A stretch of 29,122 nucleotides of DNA from Arachidicoccus sp050436765 (GCF_050436765.1 NZ_JBNQGD010000055.1:1-29122), one strand, 5' to 3'; shown: positions 16,835-24,745, numbered from the stretch's first letter. Program-made: numbers and translations. Notes: a model not told the origin generated them from the letters alone.

Positions 16835-17989
16835 CTATTCAATAGACAGCGCCGGATCGATATTCTGCGCCAGTCTGATACCCGTGTATTGCCACCTCAA
16901 ATGTGGATGAAAGAAATTCCGATAGCTTGACCTGCTATGCCCCGGCGGCGTCACAATAGAAGCTCCTCTGAGTACCATCTGGTTGACCATAAATTTACCG
17001 TTATACTCGCCTATAGGGCCTGCCGCTCTGGAATATCCTGAATAGGGAAGATATGCGCTGCCTGTCCACTCCCACCTGCTTCCCCAATCAAACTGGGAGT
17101 TTGCGGCTTCCCACTCAAATTCTGTTGGCAACCGCATTTTCTTCCATGCGGCAAAAGCGGATGCCTCGTAAAAGCTAACATGTGCTACTGGGTCGTTTAA
17201 CTTCAATGGTTGGAGCCCAGATGCACTATAGTTGCGCCACTGCCTATCCACCCAATACCAGTAAAGAGGTGCATTAATATTATTATTTTTGACCCAATCC
17301 AAGCCTTCAGCATGCCAATATTCGTGGTTACGATATGCCCCGTCCTCGATGAATTCAAGATACTGCGCATTCGTAATCAATTCTTTAGCAATTTTAAAAG
17401 CTGGAAGAAAGACTGCATGACGCTCTAATTCATTATCAAAACAAAATCCTTTATCCCTATTATTTCCAATGTAATACAGTCCTTCATTGATTCTAGCAAA
17501 TTCATTTGAAGGTGAATTTGGAATAATGGCATTTGAGATTTCTTTATATGTTGGAAAAAGGGGATTATGACCCAAGATATATTTGATGTCAGTTGCCAAC
17601 AACTCCTGATGCTGCTCTTCATGATTTAGACCCAAAATAGTTAGCATATCCAATTCATCACTTATTTGCTGGCTAAGTAAGTGCTCCATTGCTTCATCTA
17701 CATGCCGACGATACCGATAGATTTCCTGAACTGTCGGCCGGCTTAAATTTCCGCGGTTGGTCCGGATAACACGCGCACCGAAGCTTTCATAATAGCTATT
17801 GAATACGTATGGAAATGAATCATTAAACAGGATGTAATCAGGAAGATTCGGCGACAATACAAAAGTCTCAAAAAACCATGTGGTATGTCCCAGATGCCAC
17901 TTAGGAGGGCTAACATCTGCAAGGGGTTGGACTACATAGTCTTCTATTTCCAGTGTTGAACAGATTTCTTCTGTTCTTTTACGAACCAT
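16835..17989 (-). CDS. egtB: Ergothioneine-biosynthesis sulfoxide synthase (EgtB-like)
   Basis: A 384-residue non-heme iron enzyme that joins a cysteine-containing thiol to the imidazole C2 of hercynine in an oxygen-dependent step. The N-terminal DinB_2 domain provides the iron ligands: His35 in KWHLGHTTWFFE and the HX3HXE pair His123/His127 in LNHEEQHQELL. The C-terminal formylglycine-generating-enzyme-like domain shows FEWEAANSQFDWGSRWEWT, VLRGASIVTPPGH and YRNFFHPHLRWQYTGIRLA. A stop lies just upstream in frame, fixing the start. It follows a flavin disulfide reductase by 11 nt and egtD further up. Whether it uses gamma-glutamylcysteine, cysteine or another thiol cannot be told by eye, and the related OvoA or SenA reactions are alternatives. 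No EgtE-type lyase is in the window. Confidence 0.9.
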   Translation of the reverse strand: MVRKRTEEICSTLEIEDYVVQPLADVSPPKWHLGHTTWFFETFVLSPNLPDYILFNDSFPYVFNSYYESFGARVIRTNRGNLSRPTVQEIYRYRRHVDEAMEHLLSQQISDELDMLTILGLNHEEQHQELLATDIKYILGHNPLFPTYKEISNAIIPNSPSNEFARINEGLYYIGNNRDKGFCFDNELERHAVFLPAFKIAKELITNAQYLEFIEDGAYRNHEYWHAEGLDWVKNNNINAPLYWYWVDRQWRNYSASGLQPLKLNDPVAHVSFYEASAFAAWKKMRLPTEFEWEAANSQFDWGSRWEWTGSAYLPYSGYSRAAGPIGEYNGKFMVNQMVLRGASIVTPPGHSRSSYRNFFHPHLRWQYTGIRLAQNIDPALSIE

Positions 17990-18000
17990 TTTATATCTAT

Positions 18001-19413
18001 CTATAAGTGGTATGATTTTATTCCTGGTTGTATATTTTTTGCACTGAATAGATTATTTATGGATTCTGCATACGTCGGGTGAGCGAATATAGTGTCGCGT
18101 AATTGGTCATAGGTAAGATTACCCAGCATCGCCATTTGCAATAATGACATTAATTCGCCAGCACCTGGACATATTACGGCAACGCCTAAAATCCTTTTTG
18201 TCTTATTATCAACAATCGCCTTTATAAACCCAGTCGTCTCACCTGTTTCAAAAGCTCTGGCTATAAAGGAAGTTTTCATTTTTGCAACTGAATAGTCTAA
18301 TCCCTTTTCACTGGCGTCTTTCTCTGTGAGACCAATTCTTCCAAGCTCAGGATCGATGAAAAGACAGTATGGAATCAATCGATTATGAGTAGAGGAAGCC
18401 TTTTTTCCAAATAAGTGGTCAGCGACGACGATAAAGTCGTGATAAGATACATGGGTGAATGCGGGTCCGCCCTTTACATCACCGAGTGCATAAATACCTG
18501 GTTCTGTTGTTTCAAGCTGACCGTTGACCGCAATATATCCCATATCGTCAACTTGAATGCCAGTTTTCGGCAAATCCAAATCCTCCGTGTTGGGGGCTCT
18601 GCCGGTAGCAATTAAAAGATGACTGCCTGATAATGTAATTGATTGCTGTTTGGATAAAACGTTTATGTTAATTGACTCATTATTGTCTGTACTCACCTGT
18701 CTGACTGTTGCATCAGTTATAATTTGCACACCTTCCATCTCAAGAATCTGACTAACAATTAATCCCACATCGTTATCTTCCTTCGGCAACAATCTTGGAG
18801 ATTTCTCAATGATGGTAACCTGACTGCCCATTCTGCGGAAAATCTGAGAAAATTCGAGCGCAATATAACCTCCCCCGACAATCAGCAGGTGTTTTGGAAT
18901 ACAATCAAGCTCTAAAATGGTTTTTGAGGTGAGAAAATTTACCGACTGCAATCCTTCTATTTCAGGAATGCGAGGCCTTGCTCCCGTGTTTATAAATATC
19001 GACTCTGCCGCAATAGATTTGTGGCTAGATCCCTCTAATTGAACTCGAATCTCTTTATATCCTGAAAAACGTCCTTCCCCACGCAAAAGCGTAATGTTCG
19101 GATCTTGCGCCAATGAGTTTTCCAAACCCTTACGGAAATCTGCGACCACTTTATCTTTCCATTGATTAATCGTCTCATAATTTAGTGCATCATTACTTAT
19201 TGTGATGCCATATTTTTCTGCTCGATGCGCCTGAACGATGATTTTAGCCACACCGACCAAAGTTTTTGTGGGTGTACAGCCATTATTTATACAGGTGCCA
19301 CCTATAAAGGCTGATTCAACAAGCGCCACACGCATACCTTCCCCAGACAGTTTTTTAGCTAACGGATTTCCTGCTTGCCCTGAACCTATAATAATTGCAT
19401 CAAATTTTTCCAT
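18001..19413 (-). CDS. Class-I flavin disulfide reductase (mercuric reductase/lipoamide dehydrogenase-like)
   Basis: A 470-residue pyridine-nucleotide-disulfide oxidoreductase, starting MEKFDAIIIGSGQAG. The FAD motif is followed by the redox-active CXXXXC pair Cys41/Cys46 in GGTCINNGCTPTKTLV. The NAD(P)H motif is LLIVGGGYIALEFSQIFRRM, the second FAD motif is GIYALGDVKGG, and the C-terminal His445-Glu450 pair lies in HPTYAES. The C-terminal cysteine pair and N-terminal metal domain of true mercuric reductases are absent. A longer start at 19458 would overlap egtD by 34 nt; the 19413 start leaves a clean 11-nt gap. Being placed between egtD and egtB suggests reduction of an ergothioneine-related or other low-molecular-weight disulfide, as mycothione reductase does for mycothiol. 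That role is inference; lipoamide or another disulfide is possible. Confidence 0.85.
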   Translation of the reverse strand: MEKFDAIIIGSGQAGNPLAKKLSGEGMRVALVESAFIGGTCINNGCTPTKTLVGVAKIIVQAHRAEKYGITISNDALNYETINQWKDKVVADFRKGLENSLAQDPNITLLRGEGRFSGYKEIRVQLEGSSHKSIAAESIFINTGARPRIPEIEGLQSVNFLTSKTILELDCIPKHLLIVGGGYIALEFSQIFRRMGSQVTIIEKSPRLLPKEDNDVGLIVSQILEMEGVQIITDATVRQVSTDNNESININVLSKQQSITLSGSHLLIATGRAPNTEDLDLPKTGIQVDDMGYIAVNGQLETTEPGIYALGDVKGGPAFTHVSYHDFIVVADHLFGKKASSTHNRLIPYCLFIDPELGRIGLTEKDASEKGLDYSVAKMKTSFIARAFETGETTGFIKAIVDNKTKRILGVAVICPGAGELMSLLQMAMLGNLTYDQLRDTIFAHPTYAESINNLFSAKNIQPGIKSYHL

Positions 19414-19424
19414 TCTTTTCAATT

Positions 19425-20405
19425 TTAAACGGCTGTCCATAATGCATCCATAAACCACGACTTAGTATCTAAAAATTCTCCGGAATGAATAAATCCATTA
19501 TCGGATGCCATCTGGCGAATCTGAATTTTTGAATATTTCTGTGATACTTCTGTCCAAATGCATTCATCTTTTTCAAAATGAATGCTAACTCCAGGTAGAT
19601 TTACAACCATATCGCTTAAACATACTAGATAACTTTTTGCCGCGCCGGTCGAAGGGTCATAGTTACAATAGTGTTCAAACTGTTCAATATTAAAATCTCC
19701 GTCCAATTCCCGATTAATTCTTTCCAAGAGATTTAAATTGAATGCTCTGGTAAGTCCCTCACTGTCATCGTATGCCAGTTTGATAACTGCAGGATTCTTG
19801 ACGAGATCAAACCCTATGATACATTGATCACCTGGTTGTAAATAACCACGTAATATTTTACAGAATTGATTACTTTCCGCTACTGTCATATTGCCGATAT
19901 TACCGCCTAAGCACAACACGACCTTTCTTTTTTGCGTTAATAAGCAATGAGAGGCAAGTGTGTCAAAGTAATCACCTATCAAGCCGTTGAGTCGCAAATC
20001 TGGTATCTGAGCCAGTAAAAATGATTGTAACTCATTAATTACATTTTCAGAAATGTCAATAGGTACAAAATTAAAAGACACATTTGCAGCACTAAGGGTA
20101 CGCAACAAGTGAATTGACTTGGCGCAATTGCCAGGTCCCAGTTCAATTAATTCAAAATCTGTATTTTGTATAGCTAAACGATCAATAATCTGCTTAGTTT
20201 GACAAGTAAAAATCTCCATTTCACATTTAGTTAGATAATAATCTGGAGACATCATAATTGCTTCAAAGAGGCTATCTCCATTTTTGTCGTAAAAGTATTT
20301 TGAAGACAACCTTTTGGGCGTCTCAGTCAGACTCTGGACAACGTCAAAATAGAAATCTTTGCTTTTTGTTATAAACCTGCATTCTTCTGCATCGATTGAG
20401 ATCAT
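19425..20405 (-). CDS. egtD: L-histidine N-alpha-methyltransferase
   Basis: This 326-residue SAM-dependent enzyme trimethylates histidine to hercynine, the first step of ergothioneine synthesis. The SAM site shows LIELGPGNCAKSIHLL and FVPIDISENVINELQ. Residues matching by motif the histidine-binding set of the mycobacterial enzyme are present: Asn172 in GGNIGNM, Tyr212 in KLAYDDSEGLT, and Glu286/Ser288 in IWTEVSQKY. Length and the FNLNLLERINREL segment fit the family. It is the first gene of the minus-strand run, upstream of the disulfide reductase (11 nt) and egtB. An inverted repeat lies 34 nt ahead of its start. Intact specificity residues make genuine hercynine formation likely. Confidence 0.92.
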   Translation of the reverse strand: MISIDAEECRFITKSKDFYFDVVQSLTETPKRLSSKYFYDKNGDSLFEAIMMSPDYYLTKCEMEIFTCQTKQIIDRLAIQNTDFELIELGPGNCAKSIHLLRTLSAANVSFNFVPIDISENVINELQSFLLAQIPDLRLNGLIGDYFDTLASHCLLTQKRKVVLCLGGNIGNMTVAESNQFCKILRGYLQPGDQCIIGFDLVKNPAVIKLAYDDSEGLTRAFNLNLLERINRELDGDFNIEQFEHYCNYDPSTGAAKSYLVCLSDMVVNLPGVSIHFEKDECIWTEVSQKYSKIQIRQMASDNGFIHSGEFLDTKSWFMDALWTAV

Positions 20406-20837
20406 ACTATCAGTAAAATTAAAAAGATAAACTAAATCTTGCTTGATCTGCTAGTTCAAGCAAAGCACAAAGAGTGCAAGTTAATATCTTGGAATCTTTT
20501 TAACATTGACATTTGTCACACAGAGTATTTTACTAAACTGAATAGCTGTGGTAGATAAATTATATGATGACGTTTCACTAACGGCGATTTGTGAGATCTA
20601 CGTGCTGATGAGGAGTTAAGCCTGCGACCGGTTACATAAATGCTTATTGTAGAGCTATATATAGATAATAACACCTTATTAAGACTACCAGCACATTATT
20701 TGTGACATATATCATTTTAAATAAGAATATTTTGAACTTTCCCTGTAAAGGGAATGACTCCAGAGACTTAAACATCTACGTTGGGCAATCAGATATTTTC
20801 AACGTATTATAATATCGATTAATTAATAAAACCTGAC
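20406..20837. promoter_or_regulatory. Divergent intergenic region between egtD run and DUF1003/dps
   Basis: A 432-bp AT-rich spacer with no credible gene. It must hold the promoter for the minus-strand egtD run and probably one for the plus-strand DUF1003 gene. The only clear structure is the inverted repeat at 20439-20463. Confidence 0.5.
20439..20463 (-). promoter_or_regulatory. Inverted repeat in the egtD leader
   Basis: Perfect 8-bp arms, ttgcttga (20439-20446) and tcaagcaa (20456-20463), enclose 9 bases. The repeat lies 34 nt ahead of the egtD start. It may be an operator for a dimeric regulator or a hairpin in the 5' leader. Confidence 0.4.
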
Positions 20838-21252
20838 ATGAACAGCACAAAGCCGGTTGCACCGCTGGTGACCGACTAGCTGATAAAGTAACAAATGTTA
20901 TGGGTTCATGGAGCTTTATTGTTATTCAGACGATGGCCATCCTGATATGGGTCACCATCAATTTAATAGCCTATTTTGGCATTGGGATCCCTACCCTTTT
21001 ATCCTTCTCAATTTACTATTTTCAGTCCAAGCGGCCTACGCTGCCCCAATTATCATGATGGCACAAAACAGTCAAAGTGCACGGGACAGAGTCCAAGCAT
21101 ATGGTGACTATCGAACTAACATTGAAGCGAAAGAAGAAATAGAGGGACTACAACTACGACCAAATAGGATTGAAACCGAGAAGTTAGATAAAATTATGGA
21201 AATGTTGCATGCCATAAAAATGGAAAAAGACGATTCTGCGTGTGAATATTGA
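20838..21252 (+). pseudogene. DUF1003-family membrane protein, frameshifted
   Basis: Three reading frames together give a DUF1003 protein. The ATG at 20838 gives MNSTKPVAPLVTD and then a stop. A second frame (about 20870-20977) gives DRLADKVTNVMGSWSFIVIQ and continues through the first membrane helix, ILIWVTINLIAYF. The third frame gives WHWDPYPFILLNLLFSVQA and the second helix, then the charged tail to 21252. The second break is well placed: one extra T in the run at 20974-20977 would restore AYFWHWDPYPF, the normal family sequence. The first break, near 20868-20871, is less certain. The gene is either inactivated or carries sequencing errors in homopolymers. DUF1003 function is unknown. It precedes dps on the same strand. 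Confidence 0.75.
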
Positions 21253-21262
21253 ATAAAAATTA

Positions 21263-21277
21263 ATCACATATTGTGAT
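21263..21277 (+). promoter_or_regulatory. Palindrome upstream of dps
   Basis: The sequence atcacatattgtgat has perfect 6-bp arms around a 3-bp centre, 68 bp before the dps start. Its position and symmetry suit an operator for a dimeric regulator. The regulator is unknown. Confidence 0.35.
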
Positions 21278-21345
21278 GTATGTCATTGTTTATATCTCGT
21301 CAGGAACATAGTTTTACCGAAATTATTTAATCATAAATTTAAAGC

Positions 21346-21819
21346 ATGAAGCCAAATATTGGAATAAGCCAGGAACATCTGGCAGAAATCAGTCAAGTCC
21401 TTTCCCACATCCTAGCAGATGAATTTGTACTATATACCAAAACCTGTAATGCGCATTGGAATCTAGAAGGATCAAATTTCCATGCAACTCATGTACTTTT
21501 TAAATCTCAATATACAGAAATCGCTGACATTATCGATACTGTGGCTGAGCGCATAAGGACATTGGGGCATTACGCTCCAGGAACACTTAAGCAATTTCTG
21601 GCATTAACACATCTCTCAGAACAGATAAGAGGAAAAAATGACAGCAATGGCTTTATGAAAGAACTATTGAGTGATCACGAGGCCATTATTATCAATATCA
21701 GGACGCAGATTAATCGCTTGGCAGAAAAGTTAAAAGACGCTGGTACTGGTGATTATTTGACGGGGCTAACTGAATACCACGAAAAAGTGGCCTGGATACT
21801 CCGTTCGCATTTGATTTAA
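21346..21819 (+). CDS. dps: Dps-family ferritin-like stress protein
   Basis: A 157-residue mini-ferritin that should form a 12-subunit cage oxidising and storing iron and protecting DNA. The signature covers AHWNLEGSNFHATHVLF and IADIIDTVAERIRTLGHYAP. Aligning to known Dps proteins by motif, ferroxidase positions His37, His49, Asp64 and Glu68 are kept, but the acidic ligand four residues after the second histidine is Lys53. The N-terminus is short, without a long lysine-rich DNA-binding tail. It lies 93 nt downstream of the damaged DUF1003 gene and near egtD, msrBA and osmC, consistent with an oxidative-stress neighbourhood. Confidence 0.9.
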   Translation: MKPNIGISQEHLAEISQVLSHILADEFVLYTKTCNAHWNLEGSNFHATHVLFKSQYTEIADIIDTVAERIRTLGHYAPGTLKQFLALTHLSEQIRGKNDSNGFMKELLSDHEAIIINIRTQINRLAEKLKDAGTGDYLTGLTEYHEKVAWILRSHLI

Positions 21820-21951
21820 TATAAAAAATCTATAAAAACCTGGATGAGTCGAAACTTGTCGCTACACAAATTCAAATTTATCAATGTAATGTTGCAGAAA
21901 TCGAAAAAAAATTATTAAAAACAACTTTATATAGCGCTTAATAGTAAACAA

Positions 21952-22353
21952 ATGAATTCCTTTCCACTTCCTACTGAACCCGAACACATTGTCCCGTCGC
22001 TTGTTGAAAGGTTCAATTCCTGGGATGTCAGCAACCAGATGGCCCTGTATGCCCCGGAAGCAGTGTTTATTGCAAACGATGGGCGAACTATTACTGATCG
22101 AACCGAGTTCGCTGCCATAATCCAGCGTGATATGAGCCTTGGCCTACCGCTGGCGACTAATGTGCGCCATGTGTTTGTTGCCGGTGATACTGCTCAGATC
22201 GTCCTTGACTGGTCCATTGATGGAAAAGGCCCTAGTGGCGAGCACATACACATCGAAGGCACAGCGTGCGATATCGCACGCCGCGGGGTGGATGGATTCT
22301 GGCGGTACATTATCGACAATAACCAAGGTACGGCTGTGCGTCAATCCGTCTGA
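21952..22353 (+). CDS. SnoaL/NTF2-like protein, GC-rich and probably acquired
   Basis: A 133-residue NTF2-fold protein of the DUF4440/SgcJ-like kind: helix VPSLVERFNSWDVSNQMALY, strand APEAVFIANDGRTITDRTEF, paired strands with NVRHVFVAGDTAQIVLDWSI and HIHIEGTACDIARR, and the closing GFWRYIIDNNQGT. Members of this type are often proposed to act on or bind small molecules, but no function can be assigned. The codon use is noticeably richer in G/C at third positions than in dps before it or the SPW gene after it, which suggests transfer from a higher-GC bacterium. Confidence 0.75.
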   Translation: MNSFPLPTEPEHIVPSLVERFNSWDVSNQMALYAPEAVFIANDGRTITDRTEFAAIIQRDMSLGLPLATNVRHVFVAGDTAQIVLDWSIDGKGPSGEHIHIEGTACDIARRGVDGFWRYIIDNNQGTAVRQSV

Positions 22354-22494
22354 CGTATCTAAGTCACAATTATCCTTCGAATAAATTCAGTTTTTTAAAG
22401 CCTTATAGTATACAAAGAGTTAGCAGCTAATTATATATACAAAAGCTTGCATTTATTTTTTAACCGTCCTATTTGTTACCACAACTTAAATATT

Positions 22495-22857
22495 ATGAAA
22501 TTAAGATTTCTTTCTCCTGCTAATCATGGCATAGTCGATTACCTCGCTGCATTTGCACTCATTGTTGCACCGTTTATATTAAATCTAGGTGACGGAAGTC
22601 CTTCAGCCTTATGGATGTCCGTTTGTTCAGGCATTGCTGTAATTATAGTAAGTTTGGCTACCAGATATCGCTATGGCGCTTTTAAAATTATACCATTTGG
22701 TGGTCATCTTACGCTTGACCTTTTGGTTGCGACGGTATTCATGCTCGTTCCATTTCTTTTTGATCTCAAAGGACTCGATGCAGCTTATTACTATATCAAT
22801 GCTGTGGTTGTATACTTGGTTGTTGCCGTTACAGCAAGCGAAGAATCTTTCAGTTAA
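22495..22857 (+). CDS. SPW-repeat-type membrane protein
   Basis: A 120-residue membrane protein starting MKLRFLSPANHGIVDYLAAF, a pattern (SPxxHGxxDY) found in small SPW-type proteins. It has four hydrophobic helices, including FALIVAPFILNLG and LDLLVATVFMLVPFLFDL, and ends shortly after VVVYLVVAVTAS. An upstream in-frame ATG at 22447 would add 16 residues without family character, so the 22495 start is preferred. Function is unknown. A hairpin terminator follows at 22947. Confidence 0.65.
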   Translation: MKLRFLSPANHGIVDYLAAFALIVAPFILNLGDGSPSALWMSVCSGIAVIIVSLATRYRYGAFKIIPFGGHLTLDLLVATVFMLVPFLFDLKGLDAAYYYINAVVVYLVVAVTASEESFS

Positions 22858-22946
22858 TTGATAAATAATAATTTTTATTCCCTTGTTGAAATAGTATTGG
22901 GGGAATCAAGCAATAGTACTTCGGCACAGGGTCTATCTTGAAGGTT

Positions 22947-22985
22947 CTTACACTATTTTATGGCAAATGGTGTAAGGGCTTTTTT
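22947..22985 (+). terminator. Intrinsic terminator overlapping the end of the MocR gene
   Basis: The arms cttacactattt (22947-22958) and aaatggtgtaag (22965-22976) pair over 12 bp with one G-T wobble around a 6-base loop, followed by ggc and a run of T on the plus strand. It should end transcription from the SPW gene. The convergent MocR gene's stop codon (22953-22955) lies inside the hairpin. Confidence 0.65.
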
Positions 22986-24473
22986 CCAAATTTCAATTGC
23001 CCTGGCCATTTCTGTTTCATTCAAGGAGCAATATCCGATACGAATAAAGTCATGGAGTAAACAGGTATTGGGTTTAAAAAAATAATTGCTTCCATCACTG
23101 ATCTTTAATCCCAACTTTTCTGCATTCAGGGCAACAGCATTAGCGCTTATTCCCTTTCTGTAACGTGCCCAGATGGCGAGTCCACCATTAGGGTTCTCAA
23201 ACGTTAAATATTCTCCCAGGTGTTCGCGAAGCAATCGGCAAGTATTTTCCAACCGTCCTTGATAAATCTTGTATGACTTTTTTAAGTGCCTTGATATTTC
23301 ACCTGTGCTGAGAAGTTCAGCGATCGATTCTTCCAGCAACTGTTCACCTTGCCGGTCAATTAATCTACGAAGGGCAGCGGCTTTGATTATTACCACTTCT
23401 GGTGCTACCATGAACCCGATCCGGATACCTGGTGCAATACTTTTGCAAAAGGAACCTACATAAATAATATGAGCACCCGTATCCAGACTTGCCAAAGGCA
23501 AAAGAGGATTACTTGTAAAGTGATAATCAAAGTCATAATCATCTTCAAGCAATGCAAATCTATATTTCCGGGCAAGGTTCATAAGTCGCATGCGACGCTC
23601 TGCACTCAGTGTTACAGTGGTTGGCCTGTGGTGGTGTGGAATTATGTAAATCAACTTAGGCACCTTTTTTTTGCATAAATATTCAATCATGTCCACGTCC
23701 ATTCCCTCGTTGTCTACCGGGATGAATTCCAGCGTACCTCCTGCCAACGTAAAGGCTTGATTCGCATCCATGTAACCGGGTTCTGGCACAAATACGATGT
23801 CTCCGGGACGGATAATTAATTGAGCGGTCAAATAAATGGCCATCTGCGTTCCTTTAGTTATAAGTATTTCTTTTTCAGTAATCTGCATTCCTCTAGTCCT
23901 ATTTAGAAAAATTGCAAGTTCCACTCTTAGACGATAGGAACCTTGCTCCGGTCCATACATGAGAAGTCGATTACTTAAGTGATTCTTCCCAAATCTCCTA
24001 TACTCTCTCACGATCTGTTCAATTGGTGCTATTCTTGGATCAGGGAATCCATCGTCGATTTTAAATTGCAGTATGGGTGTTCCAGGTATATTAAATTCTG
24101 CATCTGTCGTGCTTGGTTCCATTGAATGTTGCTTGCTTACCAGTGGATACGCGGGTTGCCGACTTCGTATGAGTTCCTTGTTATTTTGGCTAACTGCGCG
24201 CGTGACCGAGTCAGGGAGGTGCCGGGAAACATAAATGCCACTTCTATCCTTGGCTTCCACCCATCCCTGTGCTCCCAGTTCATCATAGGTTGCTATTACT
24301 GTTTTGCGATTAACTTTCAAGCTCTGTGCTAGTACACGTGAAGATGGAAGTGCCTGCCCTGGTTTTAAGATTCCGCTGCATATCAACTGAATGATTTTTG
24401 ATTCTAATTGCAAATATAACGAGGTATGCTGGCCATCCTTTTTAAATGAAATTTCAAGAATTTTTTTAATCAT
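22953..24473 (-). CDS. MocR/PdxR-like GntR-aminotransferase regulator
   Basis: A 506-residue fusion of an N-terminal GntR-type winged helix (about residues 15-85; LYLQLESKIIQLICSG, PSSRVLAQSLKVNRKTVIATY) and a fold-type-I aminotransferase-like domain. The latter holds PLP-binding features: the FVPEPGYMDANQAF loop, EDDYDFDYHF, and the Schiff-base lysine in VGSFCKSIAPGIRIGF. Proteins of this type are transcription regulators that sense PLP or amino compounds (PdxR, GabR). No pyridoxine gene is nearby. It is divergent from an oxidoreductase gene at 24762, which is the obvious regulatory target, although many PdxR-type proteins control distant genes. Its 3' end overlaps a terminator for the convergent SPW gene. 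Confidence 0.9.
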   Translation of the reverse strand: MIKKILEISFKKDGQHTSLYLQLESKIIQLICSGILKPGQALPSSRVLAQSLKVNRKTVIATYDELGAQGWVEAKDRSGIYVSRHLPDSVTRAVSQNNKELIRSRQPAYPLVSKQHSMEPSTTDAEFNIPGTPILQFKIDDGFPDPRIAPIEQIVREYRRFGKNHLSNRLLMYGPEQGSYRLRVELAIFLNRTRGMQITEKEILITKGTQMAIYLTAQLIIRPGDIVFVPEPGYMDANQAFTLAGGTLEFIPVDNEGMDVDMIEYLCKKKVPKLIYIIPHHHRPTTVTLSAERRMRLMNLARKYRFALLEDDYDFDYHFTSNPLLPLASLDTGAHIIYVGSFCKSIAPGIRIGFMVAPEVVIIKAAALRRLIDRQGEQLLEESIAELLSTGEISRHLKKSYKIYQGRLENTCRLLREHLGEYLTFENPNGGLAIWARYRKGISANAVALNAEKLGLKISDGSNYFFKPNTCLLHDFIRIGYCSLNETEMARAIEIWKKALTPFAIK

Positions 24474-24577
24474 AACTGGATCCCTATATATTTTTGAATT
24501 GGACCATAAAGGTAACCAAATTAGGATATAACTTTGTATTGCATTAAATCAAATACTTGTAGGATTTTAAAGATTAA

Positions 24578-24745
24578 AATCATGCAGAAAACCAAGATCC
24601 AAGATCCGTGCGCGCTGTTATATGGTTCCGAGCCAATTTGGACAAGATGGTGGAAGAAACGCTCTATGTCCTGGATGTCGATGAGGCGTTTACCATCGCA
24701 GGCAGTGTGCAAAGTAGCATACGGCAATATTTCCATAACAAATAA
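24578..24745 (+). pseudogene. Broken small ORF upstream of the oxidoreductase
   Basis: Two overlapping plus-strand frames each look partly coding. One starts with an ATG at 24582 (MQKTKIQDPCALLYGS). The other reads ANLDKMVEETLYVLDVDEAF and IAGSVQSSIRQYFHNK to a TAA at 24743-24745 but lacks a good start. A frameshift near 24610-24640 would join them into a protein of about 55 residues. Codons are GC-richer than in the MocR gene, like the following oxidoreductase. I do not recognise the family. Confidence 0.35.

Noticed and set aside
16712..16930. Plus-strand frame running through the N gap
   Set aside because: It is built from the gap, the chimeric GC-rich block and antisense egtB.
18001..19413. 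Reductase as a genuine mercuric reductase
   Set aside because: No N-terminal metal-binding domain, no C-terminal cysteine pair and no mer genes nearby.
21825..21941. Start-less coding-like frame between dps and the NTF2-like gene
   Set aside because: Only 38 codons, no start codon, AT-rich; too weak to call a gene remnant.
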